NCBI GenBank assembly: GCA_003864495.1
Contig: ML133366.1
Span: 1,030,871 to 1,094,870, forward strand
Source of the DNA: Nemopilema nomurai
Lineage: Eukaryota > Cnidaria > Scyphozoa > Rhizostomeae > Rhizostomatidae
Length of the DNA stretch: 64,000 nt
Direction: 5' to 3'
Position 1 is the first letter of the stretch. The number at the start of each line of letters is the position of its first letter. Position numbers and translations under genes: made by a program. Shown here in pieces: positions 45,546-57,339 of this stretch. Under the pieces are notes generated by a model. The model did no database searches. It saw nothing but the letters and a program-made list of their open reading frames with translations, and was not told the origin of the DNA.

Positions 45546-47160
45546 TGTGCTAGCAACCAATCGGGTCGCTTAAGATGCCAGTTGAGTGGATAGATCTACT
45601 GAAAGAGTTAAAAATCAACAGCTGAAAGCCGTATATTACGACACAATACGAGCTCGTTGCTGCTTATGAACTTAAGAGTCGGGAAACTTTCAAAGAGACT
45701 TTTTTTCGTGTTGGCCTAGAGTTTGTGAAAGTGGCGTTTACAGAAGTGACGGAGAAAAGGAGAAGATCACCACTGACTGTACAAAAAGTCACAAAGGACA
45801 GTCATTAATGCCTGGAATACTTACGATTTACTGCCAACACAGTTAGTAAAGTATTTAGTTCAGCATGCTAAAAAGCAAAAATAGTGGTATTGCGAAGGTA
45901 CACAAGAGACATTTATTAAAAAAATTTGTATGAATAATATTTAAAAGAGACATTTATGAAATTTAAATTTGATGACAGCTAGGGTACAACCCAGGTCTTA
46001 TAATGTGAAGTATAGACTTATGACTTTTTCTTTTTTAATGGCTGCATGTTATTCCAGGTGTTTCCTATGGTTTCCAAGTAATGGATTACCGAGAACCGCC
46101 AAAAATTCCCTTCCAACAAGGTTGGTTTGTCTTCCTTATTTTTTCAATATTTACGATACATGCAGCTCCTCATAAACATTGAACTGAATGACATCATAGA
46201 ATTTGTTTGGCTCTAGGTCCGCAAGCCATCATTTACGACAAGACATGTTCTTTGCACGCCTACTGATAAGGTCACGACCCTAAATTCTTCAAAGAAACAA
46301 AAGTCGCCGTTGATCGATTACACTGGAAGAATTGCAAAGGTTTTTACAAATACGTTGCTCCAATTAGGCAGGAATACATAATAGCAAATCTATAACCGAT
46401 GGGAAATGCAACAAAACATCTGATTCACATCAACTTTTCCGTAATATGGGTAATTCTGTAACTTGTAAATACTTTGTACCTTTACAGCATGTGCAAAAAG
46501 CTACGACATGTCTTTGTACTGAAAGATTTCCAGCATTAATTGCCAAATAAATGAACAACGAAATGCTGGTCTAAAGAAGCTTGAAAATCAAGTTATCTAC
46601 ATGTCCGAGTAGAGGTTTTAGAAGCATGTCAGACAGCACATCTGGTATAAGAACTTGGCATTAACAAATAATATATCAAAACTGAGGTATGTATATAAAG
46701 CATTATTTGCTTTAAGTGCACCCACAATAATAATCATCGTAGATTTATAAGATTTTACTTAAGTTAGAAAATTAGAAACATATTTCTCGTTTTTCATTTA
46801 CACAAAAAACAAAGCTAATCACTGACATACCTGAGAGTTTCAAGGTACATGGTGGTCTTTCATGCTCAATATGGTAGTCTTTTCTAAAAGAAATGATCTT
46901 GTAATAACCTTGATTTCATCAAGAAATCGCTGAGAATTAGCTATGCCAATGCTGTTGGAAACAAAGGATGTTTAAAATACTTTCATCTCTACTTTCAGAT
47001 AAGTCGTGGATAACTCACGAGAATTGTCCATGCAAGTGCAAGCATGATTGGTTCCTCTCGGCTTACAAGAAAGACTTAAAGCTTAGAGGGAATTTCTGGT
47101 TAAAAAATCAATTAAAAAAATCAGATGATTATTTTCAAAACCAGATTATAAAGGCATGAA
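45546..47160. other. Mostly non-coding stretch
   Basis: No supported gene. An open piece at about 46216-46382 (FTTRHVLCTPTDKVTTLN) could be another exon of a relic, but nothing identifies it. Confidence 0.35.
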
Positions 47161-47174
47161 AGTAATTTGGAACG

Positions 47175-48221
47175 AAAGGTATTGGAATTTTTAAACTTCC
47201 AGCGGCAAATAACTACGAAAAAAGAAATGGAGGGAACTTCTCCTGAACGAAATAACGAGGAGCAGGGTACTGGACAAGGCCTTCAAAGAAAAAATGAAAA
47301 ATGACAGAGTCTTTATATGTGAAAAACATTTCCTACCATGGCAAATAGAAATTTGTAAATATCTAGCATTCGATTTTATAGCCTGCTTAAATTTGTGATT
47401 TTCCTATAGTATACCTTTTTCATAAACATTTACTTGATTGTTGAAAGATCAATCGCGAGTGAACCTTGGAGCCAGCGGTGTAGGAGCCTAGGCCTGTCTA
47501 TTTTATCATGAGTACATTTTTAGGCCCAAAACAATTTTAAAACTGTAAGCCCACCGTTTTCAATATAAATTTCGTTCCGACGGCACTGCATGTTTGCAAA
47601 AACGATATTTTCTTATCCTGCGAATACTTTGTCAGAACATCTGAAATAAAAATATACCTTATGCATTGTGTGAATTGATCTAGGATTGTGTATATTGGCC
47701 TGTCTAAAAGAATATCAATTTGTATCCAATTTTGTTCCCTTTATATTTGATTCAAAGATGAAAGGGCTGAAGCCTGGGGCTCTAACAAGTAAATGCCAAT
47801 AAAAAGCTTCCAGAAAGAGAGAAAAGAACGAAGGCACATTCCTATGGGTAGAGATTTGTTACCGGAAGAGGAATCCAAAAATATGATTTATAAATCTTTT
47901 GATGAGTTATGCCAGAGGGTGAAGGCACAAAGATTTGATGGAATTTGGTCTCCTGATATCTCCTGTGATATGGCAGGAATCAAGAAATTTGAATTTCCTT
48001 TCATACTGCCCAAATAAGAAATTATAATTGATGCAAGCTTGGGTTTTTCTGTTTCAATTTATGGATGGCTTCTGCCTGATGACCATCATATCTACAAAGT
48101 GAATAGAAGATCAATGCAAAATATAACTGTTTCCAATTTGTTGAAAATGGTTGAGTCATATGAAATTTGCTGTGCTTTGACAAACAAAGAAATTTCCTCT
48201 AAAGTGGTCAATCATGTTTGA
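47175..48221 (+). pseudogene. THAP-domain gene relic
   Basis: At 47180-47395, KGIGIFKLPAANNYEK shifts frame at an A-run and continues KKWRELLLNEITRSRVLDKA, then NDRVFICEKHFLPWQIEIC: the C-terminal half of a THAP zinc finger with its final C-X2-H. About 400 bp on, MIYKSFDELCQRVKAQRFDG, then SPDISCDMAGIKKFEF and SLGFSVSIYGWLLPDDHHIY appear with one stop, resembling the linker of THAP-containing transposase-like proteins. THAP domains bind DNA in P-type and Kolobok transposases. Confidence 0.5.
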
Positions 48222-48878
48222 CTCACTTTTAATGGAAGATGATGAGCATTCCGGGTTGCGTGTCTTTTTAATCCTGCTTTGCTCTTGCACACTTTTTCAC
48301 AATTTTTACACTTGTAATCATCAATTTCAGTCTTAAATAAATGTTTGCAATAAGAAACTCAACAAATCCTCTCACAGTATGTTAAAGAATATTTATCAAA
48401 TGCAATTTTAAAATTGCAATTTTGTTAATGGTATAAATAATTCAATGTAAGTGTCTAACCGATTTAATTACAGCGAATAAAACAAAGCAGAGGTAGCTCT
48501 GGGGGCCTAAGATCGATTCTGAGAAAGCTACTCGAGCTAATTGAAAGATTTGATTTATTGAATATGTGAAACTAGTACAACATTGGAAACTGAATTGGTT
48601 CTCGCTGAAACCTTGGGTATCAAGGATTTAATTTTTCTCAAGTGTACATTTACTTTGATCTTACAAAATCTATTGTATACGGATGTTGATGTCTCAATGC
48701 AGAAAACATACCAACATATCAGGGTCCCAAATAATGGCCGATTAGAAAAAAGAAAGCTGAACAGCATTGCCGACTTAATGGAATCAATTTTCTGATCTTT
48801 CAAGAAAAATTAAAAAACGGAAGTATTTTCGTCAGTGGTAAATTTTGTTGAGAGACCAAGCAAGATGGAAAAATTCAA

Positions 48879-49484
48879 GGTAGTCACGAAATCCCACCCG
48901 TTGCAACCAGGTCACGTGATACAATGACCATCAGATATCCGCACGGAGAAATATTTTGAATATAGCGCTGCGTGCTTTGCCTGCCTTCGAAGCTATGATC
49001 CTGTTTGCGCAAGAACAGTTTTTTCTTTTGCCTGAGGTTTTCTCGAGAATGATGACCCTTCTTACACAGGTCTGGTTACCTAAATGTCAATATGCCTTTT
49101 CAAAACATCACTAGAACAACCTAGTCAATAATTAGGCATATGCCATATGATGAGTAGGCTATGGCTATCTAGTAGATGCAAAATGTAGCGTGTTAATTAA
49201 TTAGTCAATAATTAGGCATATGCCATATGATGAGTAGGCTATGGCTATCTAGTAGATGCGAAATGTAGCGTGTTAATTGTAGCTCTGGCCAGTTACACTT
49301 TACCTAAAAAATTATCAGTAACAGTGTTTTTCTTACTCTTACTCGTTTGTGTTTCATGAGTCGTGTGACGTATTTGACGCGTCACCACGTACGTTCCAAC
49401 CGAAACGTATCTTTCGCGAAATAATGTGAGCGGAAATAACTGGTCATGTGACCTGGTTGGAACGGGTGGGATTTCGTAACTACC
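48879..49484. mobile_element. Small MITE with 41-bp terminal inverted repeats
   Basis: 48879-48919 (GGTAGTCACGAAATCCCACC...) matches the reverse complement of 49444-49484 with three mismatches. It contains an internal 80-bp tandem duplication (49122-49201 and 49202-49281). I cannot define a clean target duplication, so the superfamily is unknown. Confidence 0.75.
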
Positions 49485-49836
49485 AAGAATCAACCAGTAG
49501 TCGTTAGAAATACGAACGTGACCCTTATCAGTCCTTGATCGGTTTAAAGAGCATATGAAACGAAAATTTTTATTTCACCGTCTGACTAAATCAAGTACAC
49601 TGATTACGAAAATAACCTTAAAATTTTCGAAAGACGTGTACTTTCTTAGTTACAGCTGTTTCAAGGTCGATTTTTTGCTTCAAAATCTGTCATTAGGGAT
49701 TCGGTCGAGTTTGACAGGAATTGACGTAAAGTGGTTGTGTTAGTGAAAAGTTTAGATTGCTTTCTAACAAGAAACTCTACGGCGGAGTTTTACTTGTGAC
49801 CATGTTATCATGTCAGACAGCGAATGCTAGAACTCA

Positions 49837-50057
49837 ATGGCTTCAGTTTTTGAAGAAAGTCAAGAAGAAGAGGTTATAGGTGCTACTGGTGGGCTTTTTT
49901 GCCATACCAGAACGAACAACTTGTTTCATCTGGGGAAAATTCGGACGCGAAGCCAGGCGAAGCTGGCACGGCGATCGAAAGAGACCAGGCAGAAGATGAG
50001 GATACAGCCTTCCTAATTGCCTGATCGACGGCGAGGAATTATTCCTCTGAATGAATG
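49837..50057 (+). pseudogene. P2X7-like ballast-domain gene, first-exon relic
   Basis: An ATG opens MASVFEESQEEEVIGATGG, then the register shifts to PYQNEQLVSSGENSD, and near the end IIPLNEW runs up to TG|GTGAGT. The same pattern (PYQ-E..., acidic stretch, W codon split TG|G at the donor) is seen in exon 1 of the gene at 51285, where the next exon starts with the Cys cluster. No second exon follows here. It is tail-to-tail with the P-like transposase gene. Confidence 0.5.
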
Positions 50058-51284
50058 GTGAGTAGGATAAATCGTCATTGAGTTTTAAAGTTAAAAATTC
50101 CGTATTCGCTTTGCATTGTGGCTGTTTTCAGGTACCATAACCTGATTAAAGTTTTCCAAACGTTTTGTGGGCAAAGTTAAAATATGACTTGTCAAAACGA
50201 AAACGGCCAGGGGTTGGTTTATATTTTGATTGTTATTAATTAAACTTAAACTTGTACTCCAGCAAGTTATTTCGTACTGACTTGAGAAGATGTGGAGGAT
50301 TAAAAATAACAAAATATTTTTTGCCTCTTGTTTCAAAATAAGGCTTTTCCACAGAAACACCTTGGTTATTTGCAAAGGAAAGAAAGTTGGAAATCTGGCC
50401 ACTTCTTATGGAAAGAACTGTCAACCCCATTGCCTCTAGGTGGATAAGTGCTTCACTGATAATGCCCTTCAATCTGTCTGATGAACAAGATTCATTTAGG
50501 AGGAAATAGGCAACAGGTTGCTTCCAGTTTTTGTTGCAAGAAGGCCAGAAGAATTATTATCTCCATAATCTTCTGTGCCAATCATAGAATCCTTGGAGAT
50601 ATCATAGAACTAATGATTTTTCAAGGATATTTCATCCATTAAAAGAGAATAGATTATTGCACCAGGGGAAAGTGAAGCTAGCAGCTTCTTTGTAAAACCA
50701 GCTTCTGATGACAGGTGAAAAAGTTTGGATAAAAACCTTATGCCATTCCACTAATGTTATATAATGTCAAAGCCCATGCTTTAAAATTATTATCAAACTT
50801 TTCCTTTTAGATTTTGAGATAGAGAACTTAAGCTGTTGCTTCAAAAAGCGCACAAGATCAGGAGAAATTATTCCATCTAGCAGTTTAAGTGTTTTTTGTG
50901 TCCTCTTTGCTTTGCTTATTTGTCCTATTCGCACAGTTGTAGTCTTGTTCAATTTGTGGGACAATCTACGAAGCTGTTGAAACTTTGATCTTAAAGTGGT
51001 TATGACATGTTTTTCAAGATATTGGGTTTCTTCCTTTCCCAAAAAATTTAAGCTTTTCTGGTTAGTTTGATGCCAAATTTTCCAAGATATAACGTTCCAA
51101 ACTATATTTAATTTTTTTTAAAAAGTACTGTGTGTGGGACGTTTTCAAAATTAAACATGGGCGGCGCGTGACGTCATAAGTAGGACACTTTCGGGATGTT
51201 AACATTTTGAACAGACATAGGCCCTAGTGCAGCGTGTGATTTCATTCGTGTCGCGAGAAGATAGTTTTAATAAGCAACACTGCA

Positions 51285-52295
51285 ATGGCTTCAAGTGATT
51301 CAAACGACAGTATCAGAACGGTATCTGATGGCGATATCAGTAGTGAATGTTCAAGCGGAGGCGATTACGGAATTGTGAACATGGGGGCAAATCTTCCTTA
51401 TCAAGACGAACCTCTCGCCATTCCTGGCCATTTTTTAACTTCGAAGAAGACAGAGACGGAATCCCACGCGATGTTTTGGAAGCCAGGTCTGAGAATAGAA
51501 TCGCGGTTGCAGACTGGTATGTTTAGCTTAAATTATTCAACATTTCCAAATTTTAGTTGATTTGTGTAAATTATTTTATAAAATGCATGTCATATCATTA
51601 ACTTTTAGGCCATTCACCCTAGCGTATTTTTTATTCAGGTGTAATTGTAACGGTTGCAAAACTGAGCACTTGGTTGGGGCTCTAGAATTTCGTTGCTGCC
51701 AAGAAGTGAATGAAGCAGGTGGAAAGTTGGTGTTTGAGGGTCGAGAGGACATCAGCTGTTTCACTCGACACGAAGACTTGGTTGCAATGACAAATGCTCT
51801 TGTGCTGACTCAAGTTGGACCATTGCTGAAGGATAGCAGTGGCCGTTCTTATAAACAACGCACAGGGCAAAGCAAGAATGAGTAAGATCCATCGAACAAC
51901 ATTATTCAGTTATAACAATCAAAAGCATGTTAAAGGAATGCATTTCAAACTTCTAATTACTTCAAGTATGGGAAAATGATCCACCTCTGAATAATAATTG
52001 CCCTTTGTTGAAATTTTGCCAATAAAGACAAAAATTCGAAACTGAGTAATACTTATCTAGCCTGATTCTTTCAGGAATATTTTGCAAGGGGCCAAAATGA
52101 TCATAAATAGACAGTTTTTATTATTATTTCAGGTATCTAAGGGCAGTTGCATACCGCTGGATTGCCAGGTGGCTATTTGGTTACATTGGATGGGACAACC
52201 GAAGAGCCCTTCCTGCTTGTGTTTATGAGCATATTCGCTCTAAATTTCCATCGCACCAAAATACAGGGTTTGCCCAAGCACTGGGGCAACAATGA
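51285..52295 (+). pseudogene. P2X7-like ballast-domain gene inside the Kolobok, three exons, one-base frameshift
   Basis: Exons 51285-51516, 51639-51881 and 52133-52295 have GT-AG junctions and matching phases. Exon 1 starts MASSDSNDSIRTVS with an acidic N-terminus and LPYQDEPLA. At a T6 run (51431-51436) the register is lost; one more T would restore FNFEEDRDGIPRDVLEA up to the W split TG|G. Exon 2 carries CNCNGCKTE, then EFRCCQEV and SCFTRHEDL, the Cys/His cluster of the P2X7 cytoplasmic (ballast) domain. Exon 3 reads YLRAVAYRWIARWLFGYIGW, then RRALPACVYEHIRSKFPS, the typical C-terminus. No channel segment is present. In vertebrate P2X7 this domain binds zinc and GDP; its job here is unknown. 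Confidence 0.75.
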
Positions 52296-52855
52296 GATGG
52301 AAAGGTTGGTATCTTCTTTTGCCATTTCAAGATGCTTTTTCCCAAATTTTATGCTGTTTCTGTTCTTGAAAAACTATGTCTATATGATACCAGTATATAA
52401 AGTTACAATTTTGTTTAACAAAGCATTAAACAAATTTTATTACTTTTTGATCATATACAGACTGTCACAGGGTTATAATTTGTATGAGTTGAACATTTTC
52501 ATCAAAAATCTTTATGTTCATAATGACGGCGACATCCATTGAATTACTGCTCATCAGGACAATGATCACGAGGATGCCCTTCTTTCAATCGTTTGCATTT
52601 CTTGCACTTTGGTTTTGCCCTTGTTTGCTTTGGGTTGGCACTTTCATTTGTGTCCAAAGACTCTATGAGTTGATGTTGTTCCGTCTCTGTTGATGATAAA
52701 ACAATATGTCATAGGCTGTCAGAGGGAATGTAAATATTGCTCTTGATCAGATTAGGCTTCAGTTTATGAAACAAAAAGCCAATCATTATTCCACTGAGCC
52801 AAACAAGTATTATGACTATTGGAATAAGTATTTATATCTATATCTGTCTCAATGT

Positions 52856-55800
52856 TTAATCAACAATATCTAGTTCTTCTAGATAGAGATGTTGTAACTG
52901 ATTATTCCTTATAATAGACATACCACTTGGGAAAAGTTGAGTGACAGTTGATTTCCTTTGCATTTGGTGACTAATTGCCTCTTCTCTGCTTCGTCTATTT
53001 TCAAACTGGCTTGTCAGTGACTCTGGGGCGTCTTGTTTATATTTTGCAAATGTTGCAGCCAGTTCATGTTTTTGGGTTCCAATCATAACTTCCTTGATAC
53101 TATTTACATAATATAAAAAAAACATGCAAGTTTGATATGTCTGACTTTCCTTCATATGAACCGATATATCTTCCTGTCTGCTTGGCTCATGATTAATTAT
53201 ATAATATGCTTACACAGATCAGGAATGCAGTGGTAAAAGAAAATATACAAGATTGAGTGAAAGTTGTGAGACAATGAACAATGGTCATTAAAGAAGCTAT
53301 TCAACAAAGGAGAAGAAAATGAACCTTGCAGCTTCAAATATGAATAACTTACCATACGTTGGAGGAATTGCTACTTCGCGAACTACCTCATCACCAAGTT
53401 TATATTTCGGATATATTACATTATAGTATACATCTCCAGTTTCATTTCTACGTTTTGCTCTATTTACATTTTCGTTGAAGTGCAGGATGGCCAGTGCATG
53501 TCTATAATAAAAGAAATAATGTCATGCTAAGTCATGAAAATTAAACTTTTCCCCTCCATCACTTAACAGAGAAGTTGCAGTCATAGTTTTGTGTTTGGTA
53601 GATGGTTACCTGCATTTTGTGCCAAGCCATGAGAAGTGTGTCATTTTTGGATGCCAGTGATTCAGTAGGGAATGGAACTCCTCGAGACAGCTTGTCTGGG
53701 CATCTGATGACAACTTCTTTATGTCACCCAAGATTCTCCTGTTCATCAGTATCAGATTTAATCGATCATAAACTGCTGTACCTTTGGAAAAGAATGGAAG
53801 AATGAATTTGTGTCCTGAATTACAAGAACTTTGATTTACAAGGCATAAACAGATTTTTAGAATACAAGCATCAGCTGCAAAAGCATCAATTCCTTAATAT
53901 TGCTACTGAGTCTCCAGACAGTCACCCTTTACCTGAAAATCACTAACAGATCAACAACTTGATAGCTAAGTCTTAACCTACAAAGTTGATGCCATTGAAG
54001 ACCACTTTTTACCTTTGTATATCCAATCACGGGGTTCAATTTCAGCATGTGCACATTCTTTGAAAAGCTGAGTGCTTGTCTGTGACGTGACGTGCAAATG
54101 ACTTCCATTTTGCCAGAATTAGCTCACCAAATCCTTGTTTTGTCGATGTGGCACACCAGTAGAGATGCTTTTCGATCCCTTTTATCCATGCTGTGATAGG
54201 TTCATTGCCCTTCTCCTTGCTGGCCTTCAGAAGCTGTTTGGTGATACTTTTTGATACATGCCACAGGTCGTGATAATGATTTGTTTCAGGCTGTGATGTT
54301 CTGCTCCACTTTGCAATGCCTGTGTGACGATCACTGATGAAGTTTTTTATGGTAAGGCCCGTATTTTGTATGAAATGGAAACATTTTTGTCCACCCAATA
54401 GTTCCATTTTACTGCTGCCACCAGCCTCATTTGCCTGATAATTAGAAGTTTTTTATTATATTTACTTTGCCAAGGATTTGACTACCCAAAGACATTATGC
54501 CACTGTACACAATATCAATTTTTGTAAATTGAAGATAATTTTTTCCAATGGTTAAGTTGCAACATGTATGAATAAGATTATACAGCCTTCCCTTACTGGA
54601 TATAGCAATCTTATCAATGTCCACTATGACATTTTGAAAATGGTTTGGAGTTTAAAATGTGTACACTAAGGCCTCTGAATCTGGAAAGTGCTTGGGACTA
54701 AATATATGGGCTCAGTTTCTTGAAGTATAAAAAACAATGTCAAATATTTTCAACAAAACTGAGTTTCATATTGGTATTTCATATTGGTAGGCTCTATTTC
54801 ACATTAGTTGTTTAAAAACTAAATACTATTGTTGCCTTGAATGTGAGCTACAGTTTTAAATATATTTGTATATTTTATTAAATACTACCTGTACTACTTC
54901 AAAGTGAATTAGTTTTGACATTGAATTGCAGAACATGGTGTATGACCCATATTTGGCACTGTGACCCATGGAGTCAAATCGTCCGTCTCCTGACCACTGT
55001 GCATCCTTAATGCTCTTTATTTTTTCAATCAATGAATCTCGATTTCTTTCCCATTGCAGTAAAACAGATGGAATAAGAAACTGCCTTTGATGCCTGAAGA
55101 AAGTGCGGATTGTTATTGCTGCCAACCTCATGTGCTTGAACATCAAGAACACTTGGCTGATGTTAACGCCTGAAGTTAAAATCCCAAAACTCATCATTAA
55201 ATTACCAGCAGGGATACTTCCAAGCACAAGTGGCTGACTTCTCCACTTAAATTCATTTTTACATTTCTTACATGTCTGTATAACAGTAGCCATTGACCCG
55301 GTTTGTTTGATTGTAACTTCCGGACTATCTTCTTTGCAATTGAAACAGAATTGTTGGAAGATCTGCATCAGCATTCCAAAAAACACAATAAATTTTGGTT
55401 GGTCAACATCCTTAGTGCCAAGTTCACATCTGTAAGGCAAATCAAATTTTTTAGTTTAAAGTCGCTAATGTATTTTAAATTGATAATAGAGAAATACAAC
55501 ATAGTTTTTACTTGCCACGCCAAGAAAAAGTAGTCTGGATTTGCAAAAACTAATCTAGATTTGCAAATACGAGGGACTCATTTTATATTAATGGTTAATA
55601 AGGAATTATTTTCTTTCACAGACCTTTAGCACCCAAAATTGATGCCTAAAATTCAATTTACTTACCTTACAGTATTTTGAGAGTTTTCTTTTGACATATC
55701 TGTTTCTTCATCTGATGAAAATTCGTCCTCCTCCAGACTTGTCCAGTCTGTGTCATTCTCATTAAATTCATCTTCTTCATTATCATCATCCTCATTGTCA

Positions 55801-57110
55801 TCATCACAACCAACAGACAATTCTGAGAATGTTCTCTTTCTTGCCAACGTTGTGTCTTCATTCTCATCACTGCTCTGTTGCTCCAAACTTTGGTCTTTGG
55901 GCAAGCCCTATTTTAAATCAAATTGAATCAATTTACAGAAAAAGATAATCCCAAAAATAGTGGATACATTAACAATCATGTAGAAACTAGAAGAGATTTC
56001 TAAAAAATGGTAATTTGGGGGACCTTGCATTCCCTGGGAGGTACTCTTTTAAAAATTAATTCCCCAGAGGATCATTATCTAGATTTGCAAATACGTTTTT
56101 TCCTCGACCACATTTAAAAAACCAAAATATACAGTGTCAGTATACCGTTTACCTCCACAAATGGTAGCGTTTTCCGAAATATCCCCCTGCTGCCTTCCCC
56201 TCCCTCCCAATTAGTTTCCTTCCGGTTTAAGCTAATAGAAGTAAAAGTAGAAAATTATAAAAATACATATTTTTAAAACTTATTTTTGCACTGTAATTTG
56301 TGCATGTGCAATTTCTAAATTTCTAAATTATAGATGAAGTTGTACGTACACCACTCCTTAAATCCAACAGTTCTTGGAGATCGTTTTTTCGTTTTTTTGC
56401 GTAGTATAATTGTTTTTGAAGTTTGACAATTTTCCTCTGCCTGATATGACATTTATCGCAATCTTTCATGCAAGCCTGTTCACGATTTTCTGCGTTGTAT
56501 ACTGGTACTGGTTCATCATCTGAGTCGCAATTTGGCTGATACGAGTCTGACAAAAACTCACGGACCTCTTTCTCTTCGTTTTTACTGCTATCTTCGTTAT
56601 TAATGTTTCGAATTATCTAAAATAAGAGGAAAAATGAAATTTTGTATTTACTTTTTTATCTTAAACGACTAAGAAAATTACGTTTGAAATATTTTATTTA
56701 ATGTACGAAATGTAAACAATAGGCCATCTTACCTGTCTTTTCCCGCGGTCTGGCAGTTTCTCGTCTTTTTTGCTTTCATTTGCAGCATCCACAGTTGGAA
56801 TAGCATCCGGCTTTAATTTTATCTTCATTCCCAAAGATATCGCCACATCCCGTCGTGTAGTGAAGCAAGAATCTTCGAAATGAACTCCACACAAAATGGC
56901 TTGATTTGACTCGGGAGTCCAATTAGGCCGATGCCGGCGAATGAAGCGTACCCATTTACTGAACCTCTCTGGGTATTTATTTTTATCGGGGAAATGGTGT
57001 ATGGATTGACCGAGTGTGTACTGGCTGTTTCCACAACTAACTCCTCCTGGGCCACCCGCTACACATCGTTTACCGGTGTCACGTTTGATGTATGTTCCTT
57101 TGGTCGCCAT
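52856..57110 (-). pseudogene. Kolobok THAP-DDE transposase gene, eight exons, one frameshift
   Basis: Exons (minus): 57110-56733, 56616-56350, 55907-55666, 55429-54889, 54434-54013, 53781-53610, 53501-53353, 53169-52856; all junctions are GT-AG with agreeing phases. Exon 1 is a THAP domain (CVAGGPGGVSC, FPDKNKY, KWVRFIRRH, ILCGVHFEDSCF). Exon 2 has a CDKCHIRQ motif and coiled coil, exon 3 is very acidic. The DDE core: WSGDGRFDSMGHSAKYG (Asp), NFISDRHTGIAKW (Asp), DLWHVSKSITKQLL, and QTSCLEEFHSLLNHWHPK (Glu). Exon 7 has ILHFNENVNRAK. A register change near 54060-54075, between HVTDKHS and FKECAHAEIE, is the only break. An alternative ATG lies at 57194. Confidence 0.8.
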
Positions 57111-57136
57111 TACGAAAAGACTAACAGCTGATTTTT

Positions 57137-57339
57137 GTGTCCTACTTATTGCGTCATCAGACCACGTGCTTAATTGAAAAAGTTCGCGTGTCATTCAATA
57201 AAACTCTGAACTTTGAAATGGCGTAAAATCAAAACGGATTAATATTTTTGAATTCTGTTTTTTGCTTTTGATTTCAAATGAACAAAAGTTTCAATTTTGG
57301 TAGAAGACTAAGAAATGACGATGAGATGTCATAACCACT
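57137..57339 (-). promoter_or_regulatory. Kolobok right end / transposase promoter region
   Basis: About 200 bp between the right terminus and the THAP-gene ATG. It holds the inverted subterminal block (57137-57154), a TGACGCAATA-like site and CACGTG. The left end mirrors it upstream of the P2X7-like gene, so the two genes may share related promoters. Confidence 0.4.

Larger units (their letters stand above)
50995..57339. mobile_element. Kolobok-type DNA transposon with two convergent genes
   Basis: Perfect 14-bp terminal inverted repeats AGTGGTTATGACAT (50995-51008 and 57326-57339) are flanked on both sides by TTAA (50991-50994 and 57340-57343), the Kolobok target duplication. Further in, ACGTCATAAGTAGGACAC at 51171-51188 matches the complement of 57137-57154, so the inverted ends extend about 200 bp imperfectly. 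Inside are a minus-strand THAP-DDE transposase gene and a plus-strand P2X7-like gene, tail to tail. The element interrupts a P-like gene whose coding pieces resume on either side. Confidence 0.85.

Noticed and set aside
48583..48795. 70-codon plus-strand frame (starts METELVLAETLGIKD)
   Set aside because: Looks mildly protein-like, but I could not tie it to any family or to neighbouring exons.
50995..57339. piggyBac as an alternative for the TTAA-flanked element
   Set aside because: The TIRs do not start CCY, and the transposase has a THAP domain and a GDGR/SDRH/LEEFH core, which fits Kolobok better.
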